64,000 nt of DNA. Origin: Carnegiea gigantea (taxonomy: Eukaryota > Streptophyta > Magnoliopsida > Caryophyllales > Cactaceae). The notes below the pieces were generated by a model. The model saw only the letters and a list, made by a program, of their open reading frames with translations, did no database searches and was not told the origin of the DNA. Location: NCBI GenBank assembly GCA_029747015.1, contig JAKOGI010001251.1:51001-115000 (forward strand). Reading direction: 5' to 3'. How positions within the stretch are numbered: the first letter of the stretch is position 1; each line of letters starts with the position of its first letter. Positions 12,462-23,381 of this stretch are shown here, piece by piece. Both the position numbers and the translations under genes were made by a program.

Positions 12462-12720
12462 GTGAATTTGAGGTGGGAGAAGTCAATATCATTAACTAGG
12501 ACAACATCCTCGTGCATAACAAGGACCGAAGGTATAGATGTATCAAAATTAGAAGTGTCCAAGTTCCAATTATAGCATTATAGTATTATAGAAAACCTCT
12601 ATAGTGTACTATGTGATTTTAGAGGTACCAAAATTTGATAATCAAGCTATCACAGGGACTAGGACCTATTTGTGTAATTAGGAGTCAATTACCAACTTGG
12701 ATATTATGTGAGCACAAAAA
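12462..12720 (+). pseudogene. Possible movement protein (30K-like) remnant
   Basis: ECEFEVGEVNIIN, a stop, then DNILVHNKDRRYRCIKIRSV recalls the start of caulimovirid movement protein cores. A shifted frame gives CDFRGTKFDNQ, which fits the next conserved block. The region is short and broken. Placing it after the coat region follows this copy and may reflect rearrangement. Confidence 0.5.
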
Positions 12721-12839
12721 ATGAATTTGCTCAAAACTTTGTGTCTGTTAAGATGAAAATAGTTAAGATGGATGTGAAGAGAGGAGGCTACCCACTAAGC
12801 AATGCCGACCAAGAGCTCAAATCACCTTCTTAAGTTAGT

Positions 12840-13850
12840 AAGGTTCATAATTCACTTGTTGGTGTTGTATTATGTCAAATAAAGTTTCTAGCATAAGCTT
12901 CCTAGCATTTCAGTTTCCTAAGTTGACTTTGAGCTAATCTCTAGATGACCAAATAAGTTCCAAAATTATTGTCTTAGCTATAGGTGGATAGTCTTCGATG
13001 TCTATTTTCCAACAAGCTATGTCACACCTCCAAGTTTTAAGTATATCTCAAGTTATGAGGCAAAACTTGGGCAAGCATCATACAGGTCTGGATATGCACA
13101 ATTTTGATCATGAGCTCAATTGGGTCCTCAAATGCATTATTATGGGCCAGTCTTTTATCGGAAGTTGGTGGACACCTATAGTAAATTTCCCTTTGAATAT
13201 CTCTTATAAGTTCCTCCATTTGGGATGGTAGAGGATGCCACCAAACAAGCACAAATGCAGCAAATCTAAGCCTTGCAACAATTTATCACTAGCCCAAAAG
13301 CTTCTAATTTCAGTTATCATTTGCTTCATTTCTTGTCTAAATGTTAGTTGTTAGAGTGGATGTCTAAATCATATTTGTATTTTGTAGCCTAGGGAAAGAG
13401 GCCCTAATTTTTGTTGCTATAAATTAGCCCCTTTGTATTTACTTGTAACTAGGCATCAGTTGAGAATTAATGAATGAAAGTTAGAATGCTTTTCTCTCCT
13501 AAAAATAAATCTCTCTCTTTATTTCAAATACATGGTAGTGTTGAATGGTGATTGACTCAATCCTTTAAATTGATTCTTGGTACTTTGCTCTAAAGGATTA
13601 ATTAGTGGGTTGTTAGGCTAAGTGGTACGTTGAGTCTTTGTCTTAGTCATATCCATTTTATTTGCTTTTCTCCTACATTCAAAATTCACAAAGATTTCAT
13701 TATTTTTTCTTTTGTTACTCAAGGATTACCTTAGCACAAGGACTTGTTATTTGGGTGTTAATTGATGGTTGTTGATGGTTAATCACACCTGTGATTAAGG
13801 TCCCTCATACGCATCACTAAGGATCTTTTAAAAAATAATCTACAAATTTG
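12840..13850 (+). mobile_element. Unclassified insertion, possibly LTR-derived, inside the pararetrovirus
   Basis: This kilobase does not continue the viral reading and separates the movement-like segment from the next viral block at about 13890. It contains a TATA-like TATAAATTAG at 13418-13427, then a region with TAATGAATGAAAG and CT-rich sequence, as in short Copia LTRs. I found no clear TG...CA ends or target duplication. The ORF at 12998-13231 has no recognised domain. Confidence 0.4.
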
Positions 13851-13889
13851 ATAATACTACAGATCCAAAGAATAACGTAATAATAATAG

Positions 13890-14660
13890 AGACATAAAAA
13901 ATTGAAGGTCTTATGTAATGCAAAAAATTCAAAGGATAAAATCCAATCTACAAGAGAAAAAATTTACAGGTCTTGGATAGCTAGCTTTGTTGATCCTGTT
14001 AAAATCAATAAGAAGGTAATAAAAATTGATGAGAATGGAAAATGTACCACTGTGTCCCAACTATTAAGAAGTACTAGCACAAGATAAGAATGGGGAGAAG
14101 GAATTTTAGGAGCTTAAGAAAAAGTTAAAGATGATTATATAATTTGCGTAACCAGTGAAATGAGTAAAATGAGTTTTGAACCTGTAAGAAATAGTGTAAA
14201 TTAAAGTATGAATTTAGATAGAAAAATCATAGGGGACCAAGCAAGGACCACTGATGAGAAAATTTATAAGGATGAATTAGTCAAGAATATGATATGAACA
14301 TATGTTATGAAATTATCAATACTAATCCAAATAGCATTTGTATCACAACAAATATATGCATAGAGGAATACAAAATTGTGTGCATACATTTGCTTTAGCT
14401 GTTCTGTCTATTTAGGGAAAAAAAGAAGATCTATACTTTTCTAATTCATGTGGAAAAAAGCAAAGAGTTATTTACAAGAAAAAATAGCTAATAATAAGAT
14501 AATAAGCCACAACAAAACCATAAAATGGTTATACATTGAAATAGGATTAATCTAATGCACTACACTAATTTCTATAAGCTATTGATCAACCAACTTATGA
14601 TATGATTATTGGAAATAATTTTTAAATGCTATATTCATTCGTAATAAATGGTCACTGGTT
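13890..14660 (+). pseudogene. Pararetrovirus polyprotein middle part and aspartic protease remnant
   Basis: Open pieces such as YRSWIASFVDPVKINKK (about 13960-14015) belong to the viral polyprotein, but their domain is unknown to me. Around 14330-14400 NICIEEYKI and IHLL resemble the start of caulimovirid retropepsin. PTYDMIIGNNF at about 14588-14620 is the characteristic late protease block. The catalytic Asp motif is not readable, and many stops interrupt the frame. Confidence 0.7.
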
Positions 14661-14939
14661 CCCATTGATAAATTAAATGGAGCCCACACACATCAAAAGA
14701 TTGAGTTTACACACATCCAATGTGGTGCGAAGGTAATCTCGGCACCTGTAAAGTAGCCTTAACAGTCTCACTATTTGAGTTATCCATTAAAGATAAAACA
14801 ATTGAACAACAAAAAGAATTATGCAAAGGACTTCAGTTGAATAATCCGCAACATTTTGGGGCAAAGATAAGACATTTGTAAAGATTGTTTTGTTAAATCT
14901 CAACACTATTCAAGTTAAACAAATGGTGTATACCCACTA

Positions 14940-16200
14940 GGATATCCCAAAAATTGTCAAGTTGAAGAGCTTTTAGGTAAGGTCTTAATCAAGAATAGTA
15001 AGAGTCCTCATGCCAGTTTTGTATTCATGATAAGAAATCATGCCGAAGAAAAAATAGAAAAAGCTAGAATGGTAATAAATTACAAAAACGTTAATGATAA
15101 TACTATCTTTGATGGTCATTACACTCCTAACAAAACTGTTTGTTTCCAATATAATATGAAGGCCTCTTGGTTTTAAAAAATGAACCACAGAATTGAGATA
15201 TGGGCAGATAAAAATAGATGAAGATAGCATCCCTTTAACTATTTTTAGTGCCCCATAAGGACATTATGAGTGGATAATGATGTCATTTAGTCTTAGAAAG
15301 GCACCTCAAATATTGTAAAGAAGAATGGGCAACATCTTTGAAGATCTCAATTATTATTGTCTATTTTACATCTATTATATTTTATTTTTTCTGTGACCAA
15401 AGTACAGCAGAAAGATCACGTTCTAATTGTGACCCAAAGACACATTGATCATAGAATTATCCTTGGTAAGAACAAGGGCATTTATGCTGAACAACAAACA
15501 AATTTTTTAGGCCTAGAAATAAAAGTTGCACGAACCATTCTATAAAAACATATTTTAGAAAGAAGGGAAAATTTTCTTGAGAAGACTGAACACATGAAGC
15601 AACTAAAAAGGTATCTTAGATATCTTACGTATACTTTAGATTTCATTAAAGATTTAGCTCAATTAAGAAAACCATTGTAGCAAAAAACTCAAGAAGGAAG
15701 TAAGTTGGACATAGACTCCTAATGATTCAACGATTATTCAAAACATCAAAACTATGAGCAAAAATTTCATGTTCTTACCTTGCCTAATGGACAAGTTAAT
15801 TTGACTCTTGAGATAGATACCAACAATGAATAGCAGACTGCAATACAAAAAATCAAGGAAGGAGAAAGACACTATAAATATTATGGTGAAAGTTTTAATA
15901 AAGGAGAATGTAACTATCCTACAATGAAAAAAGAAATTTGTGCGGTCATAAGGGCAATTCAAAACTTATTAATCTTTTAGCATCAAATCTTTTTCTTATT
16001 TGAACTACCTGCATCGAAAAAATTGGTTTTCTAAGAAATAATTTATCAAATATGTAACCGCAAGGTGACTCTTGCATGGCAGCTATGGCTTAACTAATGT
16101 TCTTTCTCGATTGAACATATACAAGAATTGAAGAATTCTCCAATAGATAGTTTAGCTTATGAACTTACCAATGGCGACCATCATAGCAAAAATCCTAGAG
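14940..16200 (+). pseudogene. Pararetrovirus reverse transcriptase and RNase H, inactive
   Basis: RT blocks in order: EKARMVINYKNVNDNTIFDG, HYTPNKTV, GHYEWIMMSFSLRKAPQI, then the active-site block, which reads YIYY at 15367-15378 where the family has YxDD. After it come KDHVLIVTQRHIDHRIILGK, FLGLEIKVA and RYLTYTLDFIKDLAQLRKP. RNase H follows from about 15760 with NLTLEIDTNNE, YYGESFNKGECNYPTMKKEI, WQLWLN and FSIEHIQELKNSPIDSLA. The order and wording are caulimovirid rather than Gypsy. Loss of both catalytic Asp residues plus multiple stops rules out activity. Confidence 0.92.
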
Positions 16201-16368
16201 AAAAAGAAAGAGATCCAAAATGATACGTCATTACTTCTAAAACATATTACTTGTTCTAGTAGAATTCTTATGGATATGATGGAATTTCATATAAAAAGTA
16301 AATCATTCTTTGTGTTGTCATTTTATACCTATCTAATAGTGCAATGATTTAACTTTTAGAAATACAAA

Positions 16369-17190
16369 TGACTTACTTGAGATGTCCTTATGATGTTCAT
16401 GCAAAAATAAGTGTCCATGTTGAAGAAAAATGGTTCAATGGTTGGTGTGATGCATGCATTAACTACTACAATCATTATTCCTATGATATTTGGGAATCAT
16501 AGACTATCATGATCTTCTTCCCTGATAAATCTACATTCAATGGTGTTCGCAAATTCATTCCCTCTAAATGGTTTCATTATGAAAGCATGGGAATACAGGA
16601 TGGTAGCATTCCTCATAGAAATCCTAGATCTAGAGTATCCATTCTTTTTAAGTCTTACAAAGTTTTAAAAGTGTATGCTTAAAAGAATCACTGGTATTTG
16701 CATATCGCTTGATGGGCTAACAAGATCCCTTGAAAATAGAAGTCCGCATATTAAGGTACATTGCACATTGATTGATTATGAAAATGGAAAGGCCCAGCCA
16801 ATTCATTATCTTATTCAATTAATTGATCTAAATGGCCTAGATGATCAATGCCAAGAATGGTTTCCAGAGGGAGAAGGAATAGTTAATGATCCTTATTTAG
16901 TAGGAGTCATTGGTTTTTACAATATTTACTATCAAATGTGATTAAACATGGAAAGAAAAAACTGCATTCTAGAAACACCAATTTTGTTTGTCATACTAAA
17001 TTCAGCAAGTAGATGAAAGTGGAAGGAGGTGTGTCAGAAGATGTTTTTTATTATCTTTTTGGATCTGAAAAATTCTAATTAGAAAAGGGAAAAACATATC
17101 TATATGACTTATTTGAAAAATAGGATATGGAGCATCTTAAATTAGATAAAGATTGATTTTGATGATTATCCAAATAATGATGGACGTGAA
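16369..17190 (+). pseudogene. Pararetrovirus downstream ORF (unknown function), broken
   Basis: One frame gives MTYLRCPYDVHAKISVHVEE, WFNGWCDACINYYNHYSYDI and FFPDKSTFNGVRKF. The frame then shifts to an open piece at 16675-16941 with SPHIKVHCTLIDYENGKAQP and WFPEGEGIVNDPYLVGV. More fragments reach about 17190 (KHGKKKLHSRNTNFVCH, YYLFGSEKF). It lies between RNase H and the promoter, where some endogenous caulimovirids have a second ORF of unknown role. I assign no function. Confidence 0.7.
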
Positions 17191-17379
17191 GACATTATTG
17201 ACAATGAATGCATGTGGAATCTTACCATAGATAACTAATCTTATCAGCATTTAGTGCTCTAAAAAAGTTGTTGCATCATTATGCATTACATTGTTACAGT
17301 ATCAAGTCAATATAATTATATTGTCTACTATAGCCATGTGAGAGTATCCTATAACACTGTGTACATTGTAGCTATTAGG

Positions 17380-17450
17380 GCATCCAACATATTTCATTTT
17401 CTTTATAAAAGGAAAAGCTAAGTGTTCTGAAGGGACACAATCATTTAAGC
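17380..17450 (+). promoter_or_regulatory. 35S-like pararetrovirus promoter core
   Basis: TATAAAAGG at 17404-17412 follows TTTCATTTTC and precedes GAAAAGCTAAGTG. About 30 bases downstream the sequence turns into a leader-like, ORF-poor stretch with CT-rich pieces. Its place after the last viral ORF fits the single promoter of caulimovirid genomes. Whether it is active in this copy cannot be told. Confidence 0.65.
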
Positions 17451-17892
17451 ATATTTGAGCAAAAGAGAAGTCAGGTTTCTCTATTTCTGTCTGAGCAAGC
17501 TTCTCTGATGATCTTAGTTGTTTAAGTCCCTCTTTAATTCTTTCAGCTGTAATATTTTCAATTTTAAGCTTTTAACAAAAGAAGTTTCCCAGTACGAAAT
17601 GTTATTTAATTGAATCTTATGTTTTAAATGCTATAATTTCCTAATTAAAGTTTCACTATCCATAAATATAAATTTTTGATTAGTGACTACAGTCTGAGAT
17701 AGGAAATGAAATGAATCTGTGATGTATGATCTAAGGAATATGTGGTTAGCAATCTCCGTTAACTAGAAGTTAGAGGAATGTCAGGGTCCAATGCTGACTA
17801 ACTTTAGGTAATGGTCAGAACTCTCTAATTAAATTCAATGGTTTTACTAACCAAAGTGGGCCTATAATCATAGAAAATATAATATTTATGAT

Positions 17893-18224
17893 TAGACCTG
17901 ACAAAACTGACCCGAGACCCGAAACCCAAACCAAACAACCTGGACCTATACTCAACCTGACACCCAAAATATGCTTAACTGAAAGTGGACCCAAAACCCA
18001 AATTGACCCGAACCGAATCATACCCGACCTGAAATTTGCTCCAAATTGCTTGTTTTGGCATGACGAGCGTATTTGACCAGAAATTGGTTGACCCAAAATC
18101 GACCCGAACCGAACCATACCCGACCCAAATCAAAACGACCCGAAATATCATTTAACCCGAACATGACCCGCTCCAAACTTGACCGGACCCGTAACCGAAC
18201 CGAATGACCTATTTGCCAGGCCTA
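17893..18224. mobile_element. Non-autonomous hAT-type element, 332 bp
   Basis: The ends are inverted: left TAGACCTGACAAA, right complement TAGGCCTGGCAAA. A perfect 8-bp target duplication TTTATGAT lies at 17885-17892 and 18225-18232, the size typical of hAT. The interior is full of CCCGA/CCCGAAC-type repeats and has no transposase. It belongs with the elements at 50090-50351 and 54956-56069. Confidence 0.92.
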
Positions 18225-18232
18225 TTTATGAT

Positions 18233-18759
18233 GTAAGCAGTTGATTGTGATAGTTAGTATTAGTAAAGTCATTATAATGTAAAAGCCACAAAATAAAACT
18301 TGCTTCTTTAAAACCCCTGGAAAAAGAAAAATTATAAATATAACCCCTAATTTAGGGCTAACTCATAATTTCATAAAATTTTGGGTCAAAACAACAATGT
18401 TTGTCCTCCAAACAATATTTAGCCAACCAGTTGCATCCCAAAAAAACTATTACCCAAACCTGAGTTGTTCTAAAAATATTTCTCCAAATTCACTTGGTTG
18501 CTTAAATTTTTAAACCATATCTCAAATTCGGAATGTATTGGGATGTAAATTTTTGATGTATTTATGATATTTTCAATACAATTATGTATGTGGATAGAAA
18601 AACAAAGGACATGTTAAATGAAGAATGAACTTGAAATTATGTTGCTAGTGGAAAGAATCAGAGCTCAAAGAGTCGCCTAATGGAAAAAGTATAAAATTAA
18701 GACAAAATTGAACTTTACCATGGAGCAAAAAATTAAAAAAAAAAAGTTGTGTGTTAATA
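18233..18759. other. Non-coding, AT-rich, nothing recognised
   Basis: No ORF, RNA or TE terminus can be supported between the hAT element and the first readable CACTA transposase fragment. The left end of the CACTA relic is not visible here. Confidence 0.5.
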
Positions 18760-18769
18760 GGTGAAGGAT

Positions 18770-20140
18770 CTAAGAATGCATGATAATTAGTCATCTTATC
18801 TTGTAAAATACGTCAATGCCGATAAAGCTAAGATAAGTGGATTAAAGAGCCACGATTACCTTATATTCATGCATTCATTGGTTCCAAGTGCATTTAGAGC
18901 AATACCTGAGCAAATATGAAATCGTCAAACCAAACTTAGCTAATTATTTGGAGAGTTACAATGAAAAGTGTAAGGATGGTTGACTTATAAAGAATATAAC
19001 ATTGCTCGTCTTAATGGTTTGCTCAATTGTGAAGAAGTGTAGCTATACATTAGGCTAATGATTGATATTTGAAATCCTTAAAATTTTCTTTCAGACATAG
19101 CTGGTAAGTACTTCATTCTAAAATGATTGATAGATTTGGCACTTTTTCCATACAAGGAAAATGAGAATACAATCTATATCTTTCTGATCAGGAGTTTCAT
19201 GCTTTGATCGCAATACAATTTACTTCATTTTAGAAATTGTGTTAATTTGAATGCCACTTATTACTAATAATAATTAACTATATTTCTTGCTTGCTAAAGT
19301 AATTGAGTTAGGTTTTCTTATTTAGTAAGTGGCCAAGGTGCAAATATATGATATGGAACATCGTCGATATATGTACTAGTGGCCATTGGGACCTTTGAGA
19401 CTTACAGCCACATAGCCTATGTATGTTGTCAATGGTCATAAGGTTCACATAAGAGCATGTGATAAAGACAAGACGACTTACAACTATGGAGGTTTTTGCT
19501 AAAGGAATGGCGAAAGGTGGCATTGAAAATGACTTTCATGAAACTTTGAAAGATGTAGCTAAGATCAAGTACCCAGGAAAAGCCAATCAAAAAGTATGTT
19601 CTATTTAGCTATTATTGGTTTGTTAATACCCATAATAATGGTAGGAAAGTGCACAAAGATCTTCGTATTATGGACTCTAGACATACTTGGTGATGTCGGA
19701 GATATGATAAGTTCACATTTGCATGTTTTTACCTCAAGGGTATTATATGCCATTTCCTATAAGAAAACCAAACAACGAGGATTGGCGGATTACTATAAAG
19801 ACTACTCTAGATCTAGAGTGGGTGGTCAATCTATATTCAAACTTGCTTATCAAGTATGGATATATTTTGTATTGCTATCATATTAGATGATGTTTGGATT
19901 GATAACCTTAAGCATGATGGACACGAAGAAGTTAGCATAAATGCTCTAATAGTGACTTATGAGAATAAGGAGAATAGGGAGGCAGAATTTGAGGATGAGG
20001 TTGATATCGAAGTAAAAGATAATCTACAGCTTGAAGATGATGAGAATGAGGACGATCAGCCATTTGCAATAATCTTCACAATTAGAATTTCATTAGTAAT
20101 AAAGATAATTATTTCTTTTGTGATCTTGTCTTTAACTATG
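18770..20140 (+). pseudogene. CACTA transposase (TNP2-like) C-terminal domains, decayed
   Basis: KISGLKSHDYLIFMHSLVPS at about 18826-18885 is the DUF4218 signature of plant TNP2 transposases. At about 19437-19590 NGHKVHIRACDKDKTTYNYG and DFHETLKDVAKIKYPGK match DUF4216, followed near 19750-19790 by MPFPIRKPNNEDWRI. An acidic tail (about 19960-20060, with EVDIEVKDNLQLEDDENED) ends the readable part. Many stops and frame changes occur. Confidence 0.75.
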
Positions 20141-21009
20141 ATAATATGATTTAATGTTCTTATATTAGGACAATCTAATTGATTCCAGTATGAATGGTTT
20201 ATTTTCCTTGACAATTTGCATCACTATTATCAATTTCTGATATATTATTTATTTTTTTCACCCTGAAGATGTCAAATAAAAGTTGCATCAACAAAAAGTT
20301 TAGTTTCACTTTCATGTCTTCTGAAAGGACTCCAGTAGAGACCTCATCAGCTACCACTTTCCTACATCAGTAGATGCCACTGAATATGTCATCATACAAC
20401 TTATCCGCCTTATCAAAATTATATCCAACCATATACTTAAACATCTGCTATCTAACCAACCCAACTTTCTTTTTGCCCTATCCCTACTTTTATAGCCACT
20501 TCTACTGCTTGTCTGACAACTATTCTTGAGACTTCTCAACTTTCTCAAGAGATCTCTCAACTTAATAAAGAAGTCCAATGGCAAAATATGATGAAATTTT
20601 TCCTAACATTAGAGGAGTAATTACTTACCTTTTGTATTGATGTTTCTTCTTTAATCACCATTACAAAAATGAAAATTATCATGCTAATGCATTTATTTAA
20701 TTTCTAACAAATTTTATAAACCATAATGATGTCATCAATATCCTCTATAATATCATGAGAAGCATGATTCACCACATCATACTCAGAAGGAAATGCTAAT
20801 TGAAATGTGAAATATGTGGTTTGATGAATTCAAAGTAAGCCATCCACTCAAAATCGTAAAACCAAAAAAGAAAAAATATGATTGATGTTTTTTCATGTAC
20901 TTAAATGTAACTATTCTTTTTGTTTACTCTTAAAATACATTTAGTTTAGATTTATGAGCATGCCCATTGTATAGGGAAAGTTATTAAGTTTAATGGTTCA
21001 TTACAATTC

Positions 21010-21220
21010 AAATGATTCGAAAAAGTGAAAAACAACCAGTGTGGTTAAGCAAAAAAGTTTATGATGGTTTATGTGCATATTAGGCATTTGATAAATTCAA
21101 AAGGAAAAGCCAGTTAGGCAAGGCAAATTGAGCATCATTGTTGGGAGTACTGTGCATTTTGGTGGATCAATCCTTCTATTCTGAGTAAAGAAGGGGATCG
21201 ATAATACATTCTTTTTATGT
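21010..21220 (+). pseudogene. Ptta/En/Spm plant transposase domain, first part
   Basis: QPVWLSKKVYDGLCAY, a stop, then AFDKFKRKSQLGKAN and VGSTVHFGGSI (shifted frame) follow the conserved order of the second CACTA protein: a Trp-containing entry, an FKxKSxxxKxNR block, then a GGS block. It is broken by stops and one frame shift. Confidence 0.65.
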
Positions 21221-21457
21221 ATAAATTTTTTTTTCCTAACTAATAGAAATTTTTGTTCATGAAATAAGAAACTAATTTATTCTACTCTTAATTGCCTATA
21301 GGATGAGCAATTCAATTGAGCCAATGAGTAATTAATCATTTGTACGCACCCACTCTAGAAAAGAATATTAATCATTTTTTGATGGAAAGCTAAAAGTGGC
21401 ATATGTTAGTGACTCATTTAAAAAAAATATTAATCTTTCTAATTGTTTTCTTATGAT

Positions 21458-22244
21458 TTTTTTTTTTGGGTGCAGAAAAGGGGGTCATGCCCCATGGGAA
21501 ATTCATTTAATTTCTAATCAAACGGGGCCAATATGCCCATACATTATCAGCTAGTATTACATCCTTAACCTCACAGGGGAGGGGAATTGAAAACCATGTA
21601 TTTTGACTGTGTGCTAATCCCCATACTGGCCAACTTATCTGCGACTTGGTTAGCCTCTCTGTAGCAGTGCTTAATTTGAACATCCCACTCCTCCGATCGA
21701 ATGAGCTGAACGCATCTACGTAGCAATGGTTCGTGCTCCACGCTCCATGCCATAGTGCCCCTGAGCATGTTTGTCACTATTAGTGAGTCCATCTGTATCC
21801 AAAGCTTTGGGATCTTCATAGTTTTTACGAGACGGAGGCCTCTAAAAACTGCTTTGATCTCGTCCTTCATTGACGTACACACGCCCATACCTTCCGAAAA
21901 ACCGCATATCCATTCCCCTCGACATCCCCGTAAGACTCCCCCTCCACCTGCTGGGCCCGGTTGCCTTTCGACGCACCATCCGTGTTCAAACAAGTCCACC
22001 CATCTGGTGGGCCTTCCCATCCCACATATATTTCAGACGCTCTTTTTACCTCCGTGCCACGCCATGGCTCGGGAGCTTCTAGGGCATGTAGGATCTCCCT
22101 ACACTGCTGTAGAAGGAATAACGGCTTGTTACTGGGCACGTGTTCGGTTCTCCCAAAGCATACTGAATTCCTCCATTTCCATATGTACCATAATATAACT
22201 ACGAACTTCGTAGCCCAATCTTCTCCCAAGTCGCTCTTCAGGGT
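21458..22244 (-). mobile_element. 5'-truncated LINE (L1-like) with poly(A) and 16-bp target duplication
   Basis: A perfect 16-bp repeat ATTGTTTTCTTATGAT flanks it at 21442-21457 and 22245-22260. A T run at 21458-21468 is the poly(A) tail of a minus-strand insertion. The body encodes a LINE-type RNase H (RVT_3): CLNTDGASKGNR, a frame break, then GPAGGGGVLRGCRGEWICGF, WIQMDSLIVTNML and HCYREANQVADKLASMG. Upstream, WATKFVVILWYIWKWRN is the usual linker of plant LINE proteins. Only the 3' 0.8 kb is present, the common result of incomplete target-primed reverse transcription. Confidence 0.95.
21571..22229 (-). pseudogene. LINE RNase H (RVT_3) domain, one frameshift
   Basis: Two overlapping minus-strand frames (21867-22229 and 21571-22020) together cover the linker and RNase H fold. 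The first ends its good match at TDGASKGNRAQQ; the second takes over at PGPAGGGGVL. So one indel near 21950-21965 disrupts an otherwise open region. The Asp of NTDGAS, the Asp of QMDSL and the late Asp of ADKLAS are visible. Confidence 0.88.
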
Positions 22245-22339
22245 ATTGTTTTCTTATGATAAAAACATTTAAATTTTCCTCGATATGCCAGAGGCATAAC
22301 AAAAGAACTTATGAAGATACATGTATCCAGTCAAAGTGA

Positions 22340-22600
22340 AGGTTCTTGCTTCAACGAAACACAATGTCTTCAACGGCCCAGACAAACTCAGACGAATTTG
22401 GAAGGAGGTAGTTGGTCTCCCCAACAAAGGTAAAATTTGTGAATTTGGGATGGACAGTTCATGTGCTTCTTTTTCTAGTCCACCAAAATCTCATTGAACA
22501 AGTTGAAAAGGAAAAGCAACTAAAGAAAAAATTTAAGAGAAGGTTAAATCAGGTTGGGAGACAACTAAGTAAAAAATTAAACAGTTTTTTGAGACCATTG
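22340..22600 (+). pseudogene. Ptta/En/Spm plant transposase C-terminal part, after the LINE
   Basis: WKEVVGLPNKGKICEFGMDS at about 22398-22457 matches the conserved VGG-K-G-YGLGS block near the end of CACTA second proteins. A Lys/Glu-rich coiled stretch follows in a shifted frame (EQVEKEKQLKKKFKRRLNQV). It continues the sequence interrupted by the LINE. Confidence 0.7.
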
Positions 22601-22639
22601 AACTTGTACAAACTTTGTTATAGTAGATGAATTTTACCA

Positions 22640-23381
22640 TTCTAATATACGCTAATGTTGTTGGAAATGATGGAAACTAAAGTAGTTGTGGTGGTGGTGA
22701 ATATCATGGTGATGAAGAAAAAGAAAATGATGAATATGAAGATGATGATTATCAATGAGAGGATGAAGATAATGGATGATGGTTGTGGTGATAATGTTTC
22801 ATGGCATCGTGTTTTGTTTTGTGTTTTTGAGTACTTTAAATTAGAGTTCGGGCACAGATGGAGCGGGGCAACTCGCCTATTAAACTGCACCACCTATTTA
22901 TTAGGCTAGGTGGGGTGGTTGTGGGTCAAGGTGGGGTGGGCCGGGTTGTAGGTTGAATAGATTAATCATTGTAGTTATACCATAACATCATTAAAATTTA
23001 TTTAACCTGAAAACCACCTTCCACAAAAAAAAAAAAAAATGTTGGCCCATGTCATAACCTATTAAGTATGGTCCTTGGCCGGGTTTGACATAGGATATGT
23101 ATAAGTGGCCTCGAATTATACTAGCTCAAATTTAAGCTCAACTTTGAATGGTCAAAGTATTATAGGTTGAGTTTGTATGCTTGGTAAAAGGATAATTAGA
23201 GGGAATATTTTATAGTAGGTTTTATTATATGTCTAATTGTGTTTGTTACCAAGATATTTGCTTTGAAACGTAGTTTGGTTGTTATGAAATCATGAAGATT
23301 GGTTAACATGTATGTGTGTAAGTATGTATTGCATTTTATAAATTAATGGAGCGGTTCATATTGAAAATGTGGTTTTCAACC
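22640..23381. repeat. Low-complexity and repeat-derived DNA
   Basis: 22655-22800 is rich in ATG/GAT/GTG triplets, giving a meaningless Met/Lys-rich ORF. 22850-22960 is GC-rich with GGTGGGGTGG phrases and GGGCCGGGT, like a hAT subterminal region, but no paired end or 8-bp duplication was found. An A run lies at 23025-23039. No gene. Confidence 0.45.

Larger units (their letters stand above)
10419..17560 (+). mobile_element. Endogenous pararetrovirus (Caulimoviridae) insertion, decayed
   Basis: About 7.1 kb in one orientation holds, in order: a degenerate tRNA-Met PBS-like site, a coat region, a zinc knuckle, a movement-like segment, an aspartic protease remnant, RT, RNase H, a second ORF, and a 35S-like TATA region. 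There is no integrase and no flanking LTR pair, which separates it from Copia and Gypsy. The size and the layout of one long polyprotein plus a second downstream ORF resemble florendovirus- or petuvirus-like endogenous elements; the genus is an inference. Every segment carries several stops and frameshifts. An insertion of about 1 kb (12840-13850) lies inside. Confidence 0.9.

Noticed and set aside
12998..13252. ORFs on both strands in the insertion within the pararetrovirus
   Set aside because: They overlap on opposite strands and match neither viral nor retroelement motifs.
18067..18200. CCCGA-rich islands as interstitial telomere or satellite
   Set aside because: The unit differs from the plant telomere CCCTAAA, and the islands lie at ends of hAT-type elements with 8-bp duplications.
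22642..22909. Met/Lys-rich ORF and its reverse Ile/Phe-rich ORF
   Set aside because: Both arise from ATG/GAT/GTG triplet low complexity.
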